From Leptospira stimsonii (GTDB lineage Bacteria > Spirochaetota > Leptospiria > Leptospirales > Leptospiraceae), in contig NZ_QHCS01000002.1 of NCBI RefSeq assembly GCF_003545875.1, positions 879,001-943,000 on the forward strand: 64,000 nt of DNA, given 5' to 3'. Under the pieces are notes generated by a model that saw only the letters and a list, made by a program, of their open reading frames with translations, had not been told where the DNA came from and did not search any database. The position numbers and the translations under genes are program-made. This document shows, piece after piece, positions 12,241-23,069 of this stretch (the first letter of the stretch is position 1; each line of letters opens with the position of its first letter).

Positions 12241-13355
12241 TGGAACCGAGAGAATTCTGGATCGAAGAAAGGCTCGAAAAGTTTCGAAAGAGCGCGGGAT
12301 GTAATTTAGGCGAAAGCGGGATTCGAAATCTCAGTTTTGGAGAATTGCTTCGGCGTTTGGGAATCGGTTTGGAAGAACTCGAATCGATCTCTTTGGAAGA
12401 CGCACCGAATCGAGGCGATCTCGAACTTCGAGAAGAAGTCGCTAAACTTTATCCCGGAATTCAAGCCGATCAAGTTTTGATCACGACCGGAACCGGAGAA
12501 GCGCTCTACATTCTCTTTCATCTTCTTTGTAAAAAAGATTCTTCGGTTTCGTACTTTGAACCGGCGTTCCAAGCGTTGTATGAAATCCCAAAAATGATCG
12601 GAGCAGATCTCCGGCCCGTTTCTCTCTTAAATTCATTACGAAAGAATCCAAATTCCTTTTTATCCTCCGATTCTATCCTAGAATTGTTTTCGAAGAAAGC
12701 GGATCTTATTGTCTTCAATCATCCTCAAAATCCGAGCGGTCTTTCTTTGGATCCAAACGGAATCAAAACGATTCAAGACTCCGCTTTGAACTTTCCCGGT
12801 TGGATTCTTTTTGATGAACACTATCGATTTTTAGATTTTCAAAACGACTTGAGCTGGAGCGGTGCGGGTTTGAACAAACGAACGGTTTCCACGGGATCCA
12901 TCACAAAGTGTTTCGGGGTTATGGGACTCCGTATCGGTTGGATGATCGGACCGAGAAAACTGATCGAAAAGGCTCGCTCTTTTAAAGACTATCTAACGCA
13001 TACCGTTTCTCCAATCTCCGAATATTTAACGCTTCAAATTCTAAAAAATAGGATTCGACTAGTAGAACCTATCAAAAAATCCATCATACAGAATATTCAG
13101 TATTTTGAACGTAATTGGCAAAAGATTCCGGGACTTGCGGGTTTCCAACCTCCTGGAGGAGGAGTGGTATCCTTTTTACCTCTAAAGAATGGAATATTAT
13201 CTTCTTCCTATGCGGATGCTTTGATGGAACAATGCGACGTCTTTGTTCTTCCCGGTAAGGATTTTGAAACGGAGGGTTGGATTCGTATCGGCTTTGGTGA
13301 AAGTAACGACCGCTTTCAAAACGGTGTTGATCGCTGGAAAAAGTTGAAGTTGTAG
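12240..13355 (+). CDS. PLP-dependent aminotransferase, class I/II fold
   Basis: Fold-type I aminotransferase of 371 residues. Visible elements are the TGTGEALY PLP-phosphate region, NHPQNPSG (Asn contacting PLP), FDEHYRF (Asp), the Schiff-base Lys in STGSITKCFG, and the GLRIGWMIGP Arg that holds the phosphate. The ATG at 12240 overlaps the upstream stop and begins MEPREFWIEERLEKF. A longer frame that starts at 12165 inside the preceding gene adds 25 residues unlike the family, so I reject it. The substrate is not evident, and no pathway partner is adjacent. Confidence 0.85.
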   Translation: MEPREFWIEERLEKFRKSAGCNLGESGIRNLSFGELLRRLGIGLEELESISLEDAPNRGDLELREEVAKLYPGIQADQVLITTGTGEALYILFHLLCKKDSSVSYFEPAFQALYEIPKMIGADLRPVSLLNSLRKNPNSFLSSDSILELFSKKADLIVFNHPQNPSGLSLDPNGIKTIQDSALNFPGWILFDEHYRFLDFQNDLSWSGAGLNKRTVSTGSITKCFGVMGLRIGWMIGPRKLIEKARSFKDYLTHTVSPISEYLTLQILKNRIRLVEPIKKSIIQNIQYFERNWQKIPGLAGFQPPGGGVVSFLPLKNGILSSSYADALMEQCDVFVLPGKDFETEGWIRIGFGESNDRFQNGVDRWKKLKL

Positions 13356-13468
13356 GAGCTCTTACGAGTTTTCCTCTTTTTTCCAATCCGACATCGATCG
13401 AATTTTAGAAAGAGCAAACGTTTCGATTCGTCATTTGTGAAATCATCCTTTCAAAAAAGGAGTTTGAA

Positions 13469-14005
13469 TTACGGCAAAATTTCAAGCTGAATTGACTGGC
13501 AAGGTTGCGAAGGAAAAGAAGGCGTCTTCGTTGTAATAGAAAGTAGTATATCTTGGTTTCCAAAATTCGGAATCGCACAAGTTTGGGTCCCACCTGCAAA
13601 GTAAGCCGAGTAGGAACCTACGTTGCAGAAAACAGAAGAATTCGTTGCATAAAGATTCGGTCGCTTACAATTATAAATGAGAAGCTCAGCCCCACAGTTC
13701 GGATAATCGGAAGAGAGTGTAAGTTTGTATTTTAGTCCGTTGGAATCCGTCTGAAATTTGAATTTACGAATTGTTCCATCTCCCGTTTGAACCGAATTCA
13801 CAAGAATATTCACTGGAAGTGTGTCGCAGTCCGAATCGTAATACGGTGTAGTTTGTTTCGGTGCCGTAAGGAGGAGCCAATAAAAAAGATTCTGAAATGG
13901 ATCGTTCACAGGATTTATTTTCGATTCTATTCGAGAACAAAGTGGAAACGAGAGAAATAGGATGAAATGCGCAATCAACCGAACCCGGCCACGAAGATTT
14001 TTCAA
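13469..14005 (-). CDS. Hypothetical secreted/lipoprotein, paralogue A
   Basis: 178 residues when read from TTG at 14005, which overlaps the upstream TGA (TTGA) and has GAGG about 7 bases before it. A frame extending to 14035 would overlap the previous gene by 34 bases. The N-terminus is a hydrophobic signal ending in LSFPLC, a relaxed lipobox-like site. It is a clear paralogue of the adjacent upstream gene: both share LTxSSDYPNCG followed by IYNC, then ATN, GGxQTC and a C-terminal EILP/EVLP. At least five cysteines are conserved between the two, suggesting disulfides in the periplasm or at the surface. No known family is recognised. Confidence 0.65.
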   Translation of the reverse strand: MKNLRGRVRLIAHFILFLSFPLCSRIESKINPVNDPFQNLFYWLLLTAPKQTTPYYDSDCDTLPVNILVNSVQTGDGTIRKFKFQTDSNGLKYKLTLSSDYPNCGAELLIYNCKRPNLYATNSSVFCNVGSYSAYFAGGTQTCAIPNFGNQDILLSITTKTPSFPSQPCQSIQLEILP

Positions 14006-14532
14006 GGCAAGACCTCGAAAGAAATCGCATTGCACTGAAACGGCTTATCGATCGAGTTCGGACTAAATGAAATAATTACGAGTTGATTGGAAAAGGAGGA
14101 AATGGTGCAAGTTTGGCTTCCTCCGGATATCGGATTCTGAAAAGTGCCCTGGTCACAAACAACGTTATAATTTGTAGCAAACAGATTTGAAAACGAATCC
14201 CTACAATTGTAGATGCTGAGTCCGATTCCACAATTCGGATAATCCGAGGAAACCGTAAGTGAATATTTGAATCCATTCGGACCCGTGATAAATCGATAGT
14301 TCTCTAACTTTCCACTCGCATTCAATGGAACGTTGAGTGCGATCGGCTGGGAATACTCTGAATTTTTACAAGGATTTCGATATACACTTTGACCCCAAGG
14401 TGCGAGCGTGATCGTAACAAAGAGTAAAAGGTCTCTCCTTTCTTCCGGGGTTCGTTTATATTCCGCTTGTTCTTCACAAAGTAAAAACGAAGTTGCAAAC
14501 ATTAGGATCGGAAAAAAACGGGCAAATCGCAT
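14002..14532 (-). CDS. Hypothetical secreted/lipoprotein, paralogue B
   Basis: 176 residues from ATG at 14532 (MRFARFFPILMFATS), chosen because it puts a signal peptide at the very N-terminus. A TTG ten codons upstream is the alternative. The signal ends in SFLLC, in the same place as the Cys of paralogue A. The body shares the SSDYPNCG, IYNC, FATN and GGSQTC motifs and the EVLP C-terminus with paralogue A, so the two arose by tandem duplication. The function is unknown. Confidence 0.65.
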   Translation of the reverse strand: MRFARFFPILMFATSFLLCEEQAEYKRTPEERRDLLLFVTITLAPWGQSVYRNPCKNSEYSQPIALNVPLNASGKLENYRFITGPNGFKYSLTVSSDYPNCGIGLSIYNCRDSFSNLFATNYNVVCDQGTFQNPISGGSQTCTISSFSNQLVIISFSPNSIDKPFQCNAISFEVLP

Positions 14533-14571
14533 TCTACAGTCACTTTGAAAGGAAGGGAACAATTTAAAACT

Positions 14572-15102
14572 TTATTCTATTGTAAAGCTTTTCTTGGAAA
14601 ATTCTTTTTTTATCAGATCAAAATTCGTTTCCGGATATCGAAGAAGGATAAACGGCGTTTTTCCGTTCCAGGCGAGATCATACCGATTTCCGGATGCAGA
14701 TTCTTGAATATTCGATTTGTATAAATGAAGAGGAAAGCAGTTCCAGTCGTCGTTCGGTTCCGTCGTCGAGGGAAGAATTTGATCGGTATAGTAAAGACAA
14801 AGAAGTCGGTTTTTGATCACTTTCCAATAACCGTTTATCATCGTTGTTTGACCCGGATACCAAAGAAACGTCCGGCCATCTAACGAAAAAAAGACGATTT
14901 GATTCCCGTGCGAAACGTCAAAGAGTCGAAGCGTTCGATCTTCCACGATGGAATCGACTTCAGAATCGGAAAGGAACGGAAATAGTTCTACGTTTTCCCT
15001 GGCCCAACGAGATTCGTCCGCATTCTGTCTTTGAACCAGACAGGAAATGGAAATGATTGCACTGATCCATACCAGTAAGAGTCTTTTCTTATTTTCATTC
15101 AT
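14572..15102 (-). CDS. Hypothetical lipoprotein
   Basis: 176 residues. The N-terminus is basic (MNENKKR), then hydrophobic, with a lipobox-like SISC near residue 21, so a lipid-anchored exported protein is likely. The body is rich in aromatic residues and predicted beta-strands (for example IVFFSLDGRTFLWYPG), with no motif I recognise. It is 39 bases upstream of paralogue B on the same strand and probably shares its transcript. Confidence 0.6.
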   Translation of the reverse strand: MNENKKRLLLVWISAIISISCLVQRQNADESRWARENVELFPFLSDSEVDSIVEDRTLRLFDVSHGNQIVFFSLDGRTFLWYPGQTTMINGYWKVIKNRLLCLYYTDQILPSTTEPNDDWNCFPLHLYKSNIQESASGNRYDLAWNGKTPFILLRYPETNFDLIKKEFSKKSFTIE

Positions 15103-15141
15103 AATTCTCAGGGAAATATTCGTTATTATGAATATATGAAA

Positions 15142-16236
15142 TCAAAATTTACGAAAGACCCGATTTAGAAGCTGAATCGGATGATACGTAAAGATTGCTC
15201 TTTGGTAGAATCGCGCGCGAAGGCGGGAATCCGTCAAAGAAAATTGTTTTCCGCCCGTTTGAATAAAATCCGAAACGAACGGATCGAACTCTTCCATTTG
15301 AATTCGAAAACGGATTTCTTTCTGAAAGATTTTGAAGGTCTGTTCTTTGGAGGAACTTTTCCATTGAAACGGATCGGGAAGCAACGTACGTTCCTTCAAC
15401 CACAGGGGCAAATTTTTGCGTTCCAATTTGGAGGGAAGGAAGGTGCCGAGATAATACGATTCCGGATGTTCTAAGTCCACATTTTTATCGGAAGTTTCCC
15501 GAAGATAACCCAAGGCGTAGACGTCGCAAAAACCGAGTTCGGGAGAATAGGATTCTTCGTAGAATTCTTGTTTTGAAAAAGATTCGGCTCTTGCCGCAAC
15601 GAACCGAAGTTTGATTTTTTTTCTACTTCCGAAGGGAATCCAAGACACGGGAAGTTTCTCTTTCCATTCTTCCCAAGGGAAGAGTTCTTCCCATTGGATC
15701 AGAGAATGTAAATAAAGACGATATGGTTTTGGGGATGCGGTACTGAGTAGATCCGGGTTCGTGGCGCCTAACGTGGAATCGCTTTCTTCCGTTGTGAAAC
15801 GCTTATTCCAAGGTTTTCGGTTTAAAAAATGAAGTCCGTTCCGCAACCATTTCCAGAAAAAGAATTTGGTTTGGTTGGAAAAACCGCTCCGTAACTTTTC
15901 GCTCACTTCGATTTTTTGTTTTCCGCCGGCAAAGGACGCGCTTTTTACTTCTAAGTTCGTTTGAAATTGAGGAGGAATTCCGTTCTCTTGGAAGAGATGA
16001 GTTTGATATAAAAGATTTTGTAAATCCTTCCCGTTTACAATTTGTTCTCTTTTGTATTCTTCAGTCAGGATCGGTTGAAGTCTGTGCTCGGCGAGGATAC
16101 CCTTACTCTGAAAAAACGGGAGGATCGTTACTTTCCAGATTCGATCGATCCAGAGTTGAAATTTTGTAAAAGCGAGGCGGAACATGAGTTCGAAGGTTGC
16201 TTTGGAAAGCTTTTTAAAAGCTACAAGATTCTCCAC
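15142..16236 (-). CDS. Hypothetical protein (364 aa)
   Basis: A long uninterrupted frame with GTG at 16236; an ATG at 16185 (MFRLAFTKF) is an alternative start, and neither has a good Shine-Dalgarno. The protein is rich in Trp, Phe, Lys and Arg, with no signal peptide and no transmembrane segment that I would trust. I do not recognise a family. It lies 39 bases upstream of the lipoprotein gene at 14572-15102 on the same strand and diverges from rpmB. Confidence 0.6.
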   Translation of the reverse strand: MENLVAFKKLSKATFELMFRLAFTKFQLWIDRIWKVTILPFFQSKGILAEHRLQPILTEEYKREQIVNGKDLQNLLYQTHLFQENGIPPQFQTNLEVKSASFAGGKQKIEVSEKLRSGFSNQTKFFFWKWLRNGLHFLNRKPWNKRFTTEESDSTLGATNPDLLSTASPKPYRLYLHSLIQWEELFPWEEWKEKLPVSWIPFGSRKKIKLRFVAARAESFSKQEFYEESYSPELGFCDVYALGYLRETSDKNVDLEHPESYYLGTFLPSKLERKNLPLWLKERTLLPDPFQWKSSSKEQTFKIFQKEIRFRIQMEEFDPFVSDFIQTGGKQFSLTDSRLRARFYQRAIFTYHPIQLLNRVFRKF

Positions 16237-16268
16237 TCAAAAAGAAAAAAGTCATCCAAAATCCTCCT

Positions 16269-16616
<348 letters not shown>

Positions 16617-17267
16617 CTCTTCGTTCCTCAAGTGGTTTTCCCGAGTCTTTTCTCTTTTAAGAAAGGAATTCGGGGAAGTCACCACACCTCTTCATTTTCA
16701 AAAAGACTACGAACTCGCAATTGCCGTCATTCTCAGCGCTCAGTGCACAGATGAACGCGTAAACCTAGTCACACCGGCTCTTTTCAAAGCATTTCCCACA
16801 TTGGAATCCTTTGCCAACGGGGATATTCTCGAGATCGAAAGGTTGATCTTTTCCACAGGGTTTTATCATAACAAGGCCAAATCCATCCAGGGTTTCGCCC
16901 GTAAATTGTTAAACGACTTCCAGGGAAAGATTCCTACCACGATCGCAGAGCTGATCTCACTTCCGGGTTTTGGAAGAAAGACCGCGAACGTGGTCTTATC
17001 CGAGGTGCACGGACTCGTGGATGGAATCGTAGTCGATACACACGTCAATCGAATCGCAAAGGTTTTGGGCCTTACGACAAAGAGCGATCCCGTTCAAGTG
17101 GAAAAGGATCTCATGAATCTTCTTCCCAAAAAATATTGGAGAGATATATCCTTGTATTTGATCTTCCTCGGAAGAAAGAGTTGTAAGGCGCATCGCAGAT
17201 TTTGCGAAGAATGCATTCTGAAAAAGGAATGTCCCTCGTCCTCGGTTGTAAACGGAGCTTAAAATAT

Positions 17268-17690
17268 ATGGAAGTATTTATCGATCAAAAGTTGGTAGGA
17301 ATGGAACTCGCGACGCAACATATCGTGATGTCTCGGGATCTCAACCAACACGGATTTCTTTTCGGCGGACAGATGCTCGCTTGGATCGACGAAGGCTGTG
17401 CTATGTTCGTCATGGAGAAGATCCGTTATTCGAATATCGTCACCGTGAGTATGGCGGACGTCGTTTTCAAAAGTCCGGGGCTTCTAGGAGATATCATTCA
17501 GATTTTTTCGAAAATCGAGAAGGTCGGAAACAGTTCGATCACTATCCGAAATACTTCGATCGGTAAAAGCCAGAGTCGGAAAGAATTGAAAGAGATTATC
17601 GACTGTAAGATCACCTACGTCTGCTTAGACGAAAACGGGAGACCGTTTCCTTATTTCCGAGATCATTTTGAACTTCAGGATTTGAAGTAG
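17268..17690 (+). CDS. Acyl-CoA thioesterase, hotdog fold
   Basis: 140-residue hotdog-fold thioesterase that probably hydrolyses acyl-CoA to free acid and CoA. The family signature NQHGFLFGGQMLAWIDE contains the catalytic Asn/Asp region of YciA/BFIT-type enzymes. The start is ATG at 17268, preceded by GGAG at 17254-17257; a longer frame from 17202 lies inside nth and adds an unrelated 22 residues. It is 5 bases after nth and 8 before the next gene, so it is part of one transcript. The chain-length preference is unknown. Confidence 0.88.
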   Translation: MEVFIDQKLVGMELATQHIVMSRDLNQHGFLFGGQMLAWIDEGCAMFVMEKIRYSNIVTVSMADVVFKSPGLLGDIIQIFSKIEKVGNSSITIRNTSIGKSQSRKELKEIIDCKITYVCLDENGRPFPYFRDHFELQDLK

Positions 17691-17698
17691 TCGTTTTT

Positions 17699-18139
17699 AT
17701 GGCTCCCCGATTTCCGGTTTCCGTTGAAAAAGAACAAAAACTATTCGAGCTCATGGAAACTCTTCAGATCAAAGAAGCGGATCTGGAGGAAAGTTTTACA
17801 AGAAGCGGTGGAAAGGGTGGTCAGAACGTAAACAAGGTTTCCACGGCCGTTCATCTCAAACACAAGCCGAGTGGAATCGAAATCAAATGTTCTCTTTATA
17901 GAACCCAAGGACTCAACCGTTATAAGGCGAGAGCGATTCTTTGTGAAAAAATCTTGGAACAAAGACAAAAGATGAGTTCCACACTTTCGGACGCACAAAA
18001 AAAGGCGGTTCGAAACAAACAAAAGGATGCGAAACGAAAGAAGGAGAAGTATTCCCGGAAAGGACAAAATTCTTCTTCCATTCTTCCCGTTGCCGAAGAA
18101 TCTTTTGAAGAAGAGATTCAGGATGAAACTCTCGATTGA
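17699..18139 (+). CDS. Peptide chain release factor-like protein (ArfB/YaeJ type)
   Basis: 146-residue protein with the GGQ catalytic loop (RSGGKGGQNVNKVSTAV), which hydrolyses peptidyl-tRNA on the ribosome. It lacks the codon-recognition domain of RF1/RF2, and the C-terminus is a long basic tail (KAVRNKQKDAKRKKEKYSRKG), the type used by ArfB to enter the empty mRNA channel of stalled ribosomes. Ribosome rescue is therefore likely, though the family includes related proteins of unproved function. It is followed by uvrC after 27 bases. Confidence 0.86.
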   Translation: MAPRFPVSVEKEQKLFELMETLQIKEADLEESFTRSGGKGGQNVNKVSTAVHLKHKPSGIEIKCSLYRTQGLNRYKARAILCEKILEQRQKMSSTLSDAQKKAVRNKQKDAKRKKEKYSRKGQNSSSILPVAEESFEEEIQDETLD

Positions 18140-18166
18140 GATTCTAAAAGTCTAATCCTTAACGAT

Positions 18167-19996
<1,830 letters not shown>

Positions 19997-20009
19997 AAAA
20001 AATCTAAAA

Positions 20010-20057
20010 TTCCCTCCGCTCCAACGTTTCCCGGAACCGTTTCCAACGGAGGGAAAC
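20010..20057 (+). promoter_or_regulatory. Leader hairpin that covers the Shine-Dalgarno of the 20058 gene
   Basis: TTCCCTCCG (20010-20018) is exactly complementary to CGGAGGGAA (20047-20055), a 9-bp perfect stem. The right arm contains the whole Shine-Dalgarno GGAGGG, 4-5 bases before the ATG at 20058. Inside the loop AACG (20023-20026) can pair with CGTT (20038-20041). No U-tract follows, so it does not look like a terminator for uvrC. It is a candidate translational switch. Confidence 0.6.
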
Positions 20058-23000
20058 ATGAAATTCAAATTCATCTTCACGACTTTATTTTCTCTGATTC
20101 ATTTTGCGTCCTGTCCTGGAAAGGGGAGCTCGAGCTTTCTTTTGCCGATCACTCGACCGGGGGAATTTAGACTCGTCTACGAACCGGGAATTTTGGCGGA
20201 ATCAGAAATTCCGGAATCGGTTCGGAAGGAATGGCAGAATCCGACCGTGAAACTTCGATCCAACGACGCAAGCGCTTGTCTTTTCGCGGGAGCGGAATCG
20301 GCATTCGGTCTTTCGGTTTGTTTTCCGGATCCAAAAGGAGAAATCAATTTAGAAATTCAGAATATTCTTACATTCTGGAATGAGAATCCGGAAGGCCGTA
20401 CGGAATCGGAAGAATGGTCTTTTTCCGAACTCGGGACGGGAAAGTTGAAAGTGGAGCTGAATCGCGATCTTCTTTCCGACTGCGACGAGGATTGGCTGAT
20501 CCTTTCCGGGGATCCGAGTCTGGATAAAACTCTAAAGAAGGTATCGTTTCCAAATACAAATCTCGTCTCCGTTTTTTCGGAAGATTCTTCGATTCGTCCA
20601 CATTCTCCGAATGCGTTCATTGGGTTTAGCATCTTTGCGAGTTCTCAGGGGATGAAAATCGTCTTTCATCCAAAAAACAGGATTCGTGCACTCAATAGTC
20701 TGGTCCTTGAGATTCCGGGTAACGTATCGATTCTTTCCGATTTTATTTCGGAGATACCAAGAAAAAATTCGGAAGTAAGCTCGGGTTGTAAGGATGGAAT
20801 TCCGGAGTTATCGGAAGTCTTCGGGGGAGTGGGTTCTTCTACGGGTAGATTTTTGGAATTTCGAAATTCTACTTTGGAAACGATTTGTTTTCAGGATTTG
20901 AATCTGGAACTCAACGCGAAACCGTATTCTATACAAAAAGGAAAGGGATTCTTACTTCCCGGAGAAACGATACTCCGGATCGAATCCGGAAGCCTTCTTC
21001 CTGGAAACGAGATTTCGGGTTTTCCATGGGCTGAACTCAAGAAAAAAGGGGAATGGTTTTTAAAAACACGCTCCAAACAAGTTTCTGTTTTCAATCGCGA
21101 AAGTGATTTTTTAGTTGGAGAGCGATTTTATTCATCTTTCGGGAATCAGTATTCCCTTTGCAAAAAGGAAGGTTTGTTCGAGATATCCGATCGACTTTGT
21201 ATGAGCCCCGGATTCGACGAGAAAGGGAACGATTTGGAAGATTCTTCCTTTTGTCGACTCGAAGAGTTTCAGTTGGAAGAAGTAAACTTTACTGGACTTT
21301 TTCTAAAGGATAAAATAGATCCAAATCACAAGTTTATCGATTTAGAATATTCGGGAAAAGGAAACTGTAATCCGAACGCTCTTTCTGTCTTTTTAGGCGA
21401 AACGGAATATCCGATTTGGTTGGATTCCGGTCTTCTGAATCCGAATGAAATCTTGACTCTGGGAACGCGGGACTGGATGGGAAAACCGGTCCGGCTTTCT
21501 CTTGCGGATCTTTCCGATTCCAAATTCGGAGGAAATATTTTATTGAAAGATCGGTTTGTTCCTCGGGAGATTTTTCTCTCGCGGGAGACAAATGAGATTC
21601 CCATCCTTAAAAAAGAAAACGGTCCGCTTCTTTCCCTCTTGTTTCGGAATGGACGTTGGATTCCTCATCCGATTGAAAGTTCGGAAACTCTCATCTCATC
21701 GATTCGTGACTTGCATGCGATGAATCCGGGTTCAAAATCGGTATGGGATTCTTCGGTTGAAAAACCGAAAGGGGAACTTTCCGAAATCTCTTGGATGGGT
21801 TCGTATGATGGTTCCACTCCAATCAGTGGGGATCGATTTGTGGAACTCGATTCTATCCAACCGACGTCCGGAATTCTGGAGATTCATTCGGGAACAAAGA
21901 CGTATCGATTTCTCATCCCTTTGGAAGCGGGGAAAACCGTTTTTTCTTCCTCTCGACTAACTTGTTTTCCAAATACGAAACCTTGGATTCTACCGGAACT
22001 CTCTCTCGGTTCCTCCGGAGAAATGCGAATTCTATCTTTGGACGGAAACTCGGTTTTGGACACTTTTGTTTGGACTTCGCAGGGACCGGGTCTGAATTCT
22101 ACTTCTCAAAAGGCCAGAAGATCCGCGTCAAAATTTCGAACCCTAGGCGGTTCCGTGGTTTGGAAAAACAGTGCGTTATCCGATTCCGCGGAACGAAAGG
22201 AGAACTGCTCTCAGACCGAGGCGAGCCCGAGTTTTGCGAACAGAACTCTTCCGTTTCTTTGGAAAGAGTCGTCCTCTTCGGATGATTTTCTCAATCCGCT
22301 TTTGAGTTGGAATCTGACCAATGCCGCGGGCATCAGGACGAGTGAAATCCAGGTTCTTACGTTCCAGCCAAACTTCTCTCAGAGCCAATTTACGACTGAA
22401 TTTTATAATCTTTGGTTCGAATTGAGATATAGTATATTCGAATCCTGGAATATTCCAAAAAGTTCCTTGGTCTATTTGATTCCCGCGGGCGGGGACGGAC
22501 TGATTCAAATTCCGGGTAACCCTTCGATTCTGATTTCCGCGATATATCCGAGTCCGGTTCTTTCCACAAACGAATGGCTTTCGATCTGCAATCGTGGAAA
22601 GGATTCCGTCGATGTACGAAGTCTTGAAATTAGGGACAGTTCCGCTTCGGATCGCCTCGTGGAATACTCGTTTCGTTTCGGTAATTCTCATCCGATCGGT
22701 TGGGAAACAGGGAATCCCGATTCATACGGTTGGATTTTTAACGATCGATTTTTGAATCCGGGAGAATGCGGTTATATTCTTTCTCCCAATTTTAAAAACG
22801 AATCCGTTCCGTTTCACGGCGATTCGTATCGAAAGATTTTTACCATAGAAAAAACGACGACCATCGGAAACGGAATCGCGAAGAACGAAGGTTTGGATCT
22901 GTTTCAATATGTCCAACAAACACCGGTTCATCTTCATAGTTACGGGAATCAATATTCTCCGTTTCCATTCGCATTCGATACGGAGCTCGGGGATCTTATC

Positions 23001-23069
23001 TTGCTTCGAACCAATCGTTCCGGGGATTCTCTTTTGGATTATGAAATCAAAAAGAAGGATCTTCCATGA
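20058..23069 (+). CDS. Large lipoprotein with lamin-tail-like modules
   Basis: 1003 residues, beginning with a signal peptide and a lipobox-like FASC (Cys19), so it is probably anchored in the outer membrane. The rest looks like beta-sandwich modules. Four stretches (about residues 250-350, 400-500, 570-680 and 827-1000) resemble lamin-tail domains: an SEV or SAIYP strand, a 'W/FLE/LSI-C/N-R' strand, then an 'LxPGE' turn (FLNPGECGYIL, LLPGETILRI). I infer this from pattern only. About twenty cysteines suggest disulfides. It is the first gene of a cluster whose next start overlaps its stop by 4 bases. The leader hairpin may control it. Confidence 0.7.
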   Translation: MKFKFIFTTLFSLIHFASCPGKGSSSFLLPITRPGEFRLVYEPGILAESEIPESVRKEWQNPTVKLRSNDASACLFAGAESAFGLSVCFPDPKGEINLEIQNILTFWNENPEGRTESEEWSFSELGTGKLKVELNRDLLSDCDEDWLILSGDPSLDKTLKKVSFPNTNLVSVFSEDSSIRPHSPNAFIGFSIFASSQGMKIVFHPKNRIRALNSLVLEIPGNVSILSDFISEIPRKNSEVSSGCKDGIPELSEVFGGVGSSTGRFLEFRNSTLETICFQDLNLELNAKPYSIQKGKGFLLPGETILRIESGSLLPGNEISGFPWAELKKKGEWFLKTRSKQVSVFNRESDFLVGERFYSSFGNQYSLCKKEGLFEISDRLCMSPGFDEKGNDLEDSSFCRLEEFQLEEVNFTGLFLKDKIDPNHKFIDLEYSGKGNCNPNALSVFLGETEYPIWLDSGLLNPNEILTLGTRDWMGKPVRLSLADLSDSKFGGNILLKDRFVPREIFLSRETNEIPILKKENGPLLSLLFRNGRWIPHPIESSETLISSIRDLHAMNPGSKSVWDSSVEKPKGELSEISWMGSYDGSTPISGDRFVELDSIQPTSGILEIHSGTKTYRFLIPLEAGKTVFSSSRLTCFPNTKPWILPELSLGSSGEMRILSLDGNSVLDTFVWTSQGPGLNSTSQKARRSASKFRTLGGSVVWKNSALSDSAERKENCSQTEASPSFANRTLPFLWKESSSSDDFLNPLLSWNLTNAAGIRTSEIQVLTFQPNFSQSQFTTEFYNLWFELRYSIFESWNIPKSSLVYLIPAGGDGLIQIPGNPSILISAIYPSPVLSTNEWLSICNRGKDSVDVRSLEIRDSSASDRLVEYSFRFGNSHPIGWETGNPDSYGWIFNDRFLNPGECGYILSPNFKNESVPFHGDSYRKIFTIEKTTTIGNGIAKNEGLDLFQYVQQTPVHLHSYGNQYSPFPFAFDTELGDLILLRTNRSGDSLLDYEIKKKDLP

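Noticed and set aside
17202..17267. Extended N-terminus of the thioesterase
   Set aside because: It is inside nth, has no ribosome site and adds residues with no match to hotdog proteins; GGAG precedes the ATG at 17268.
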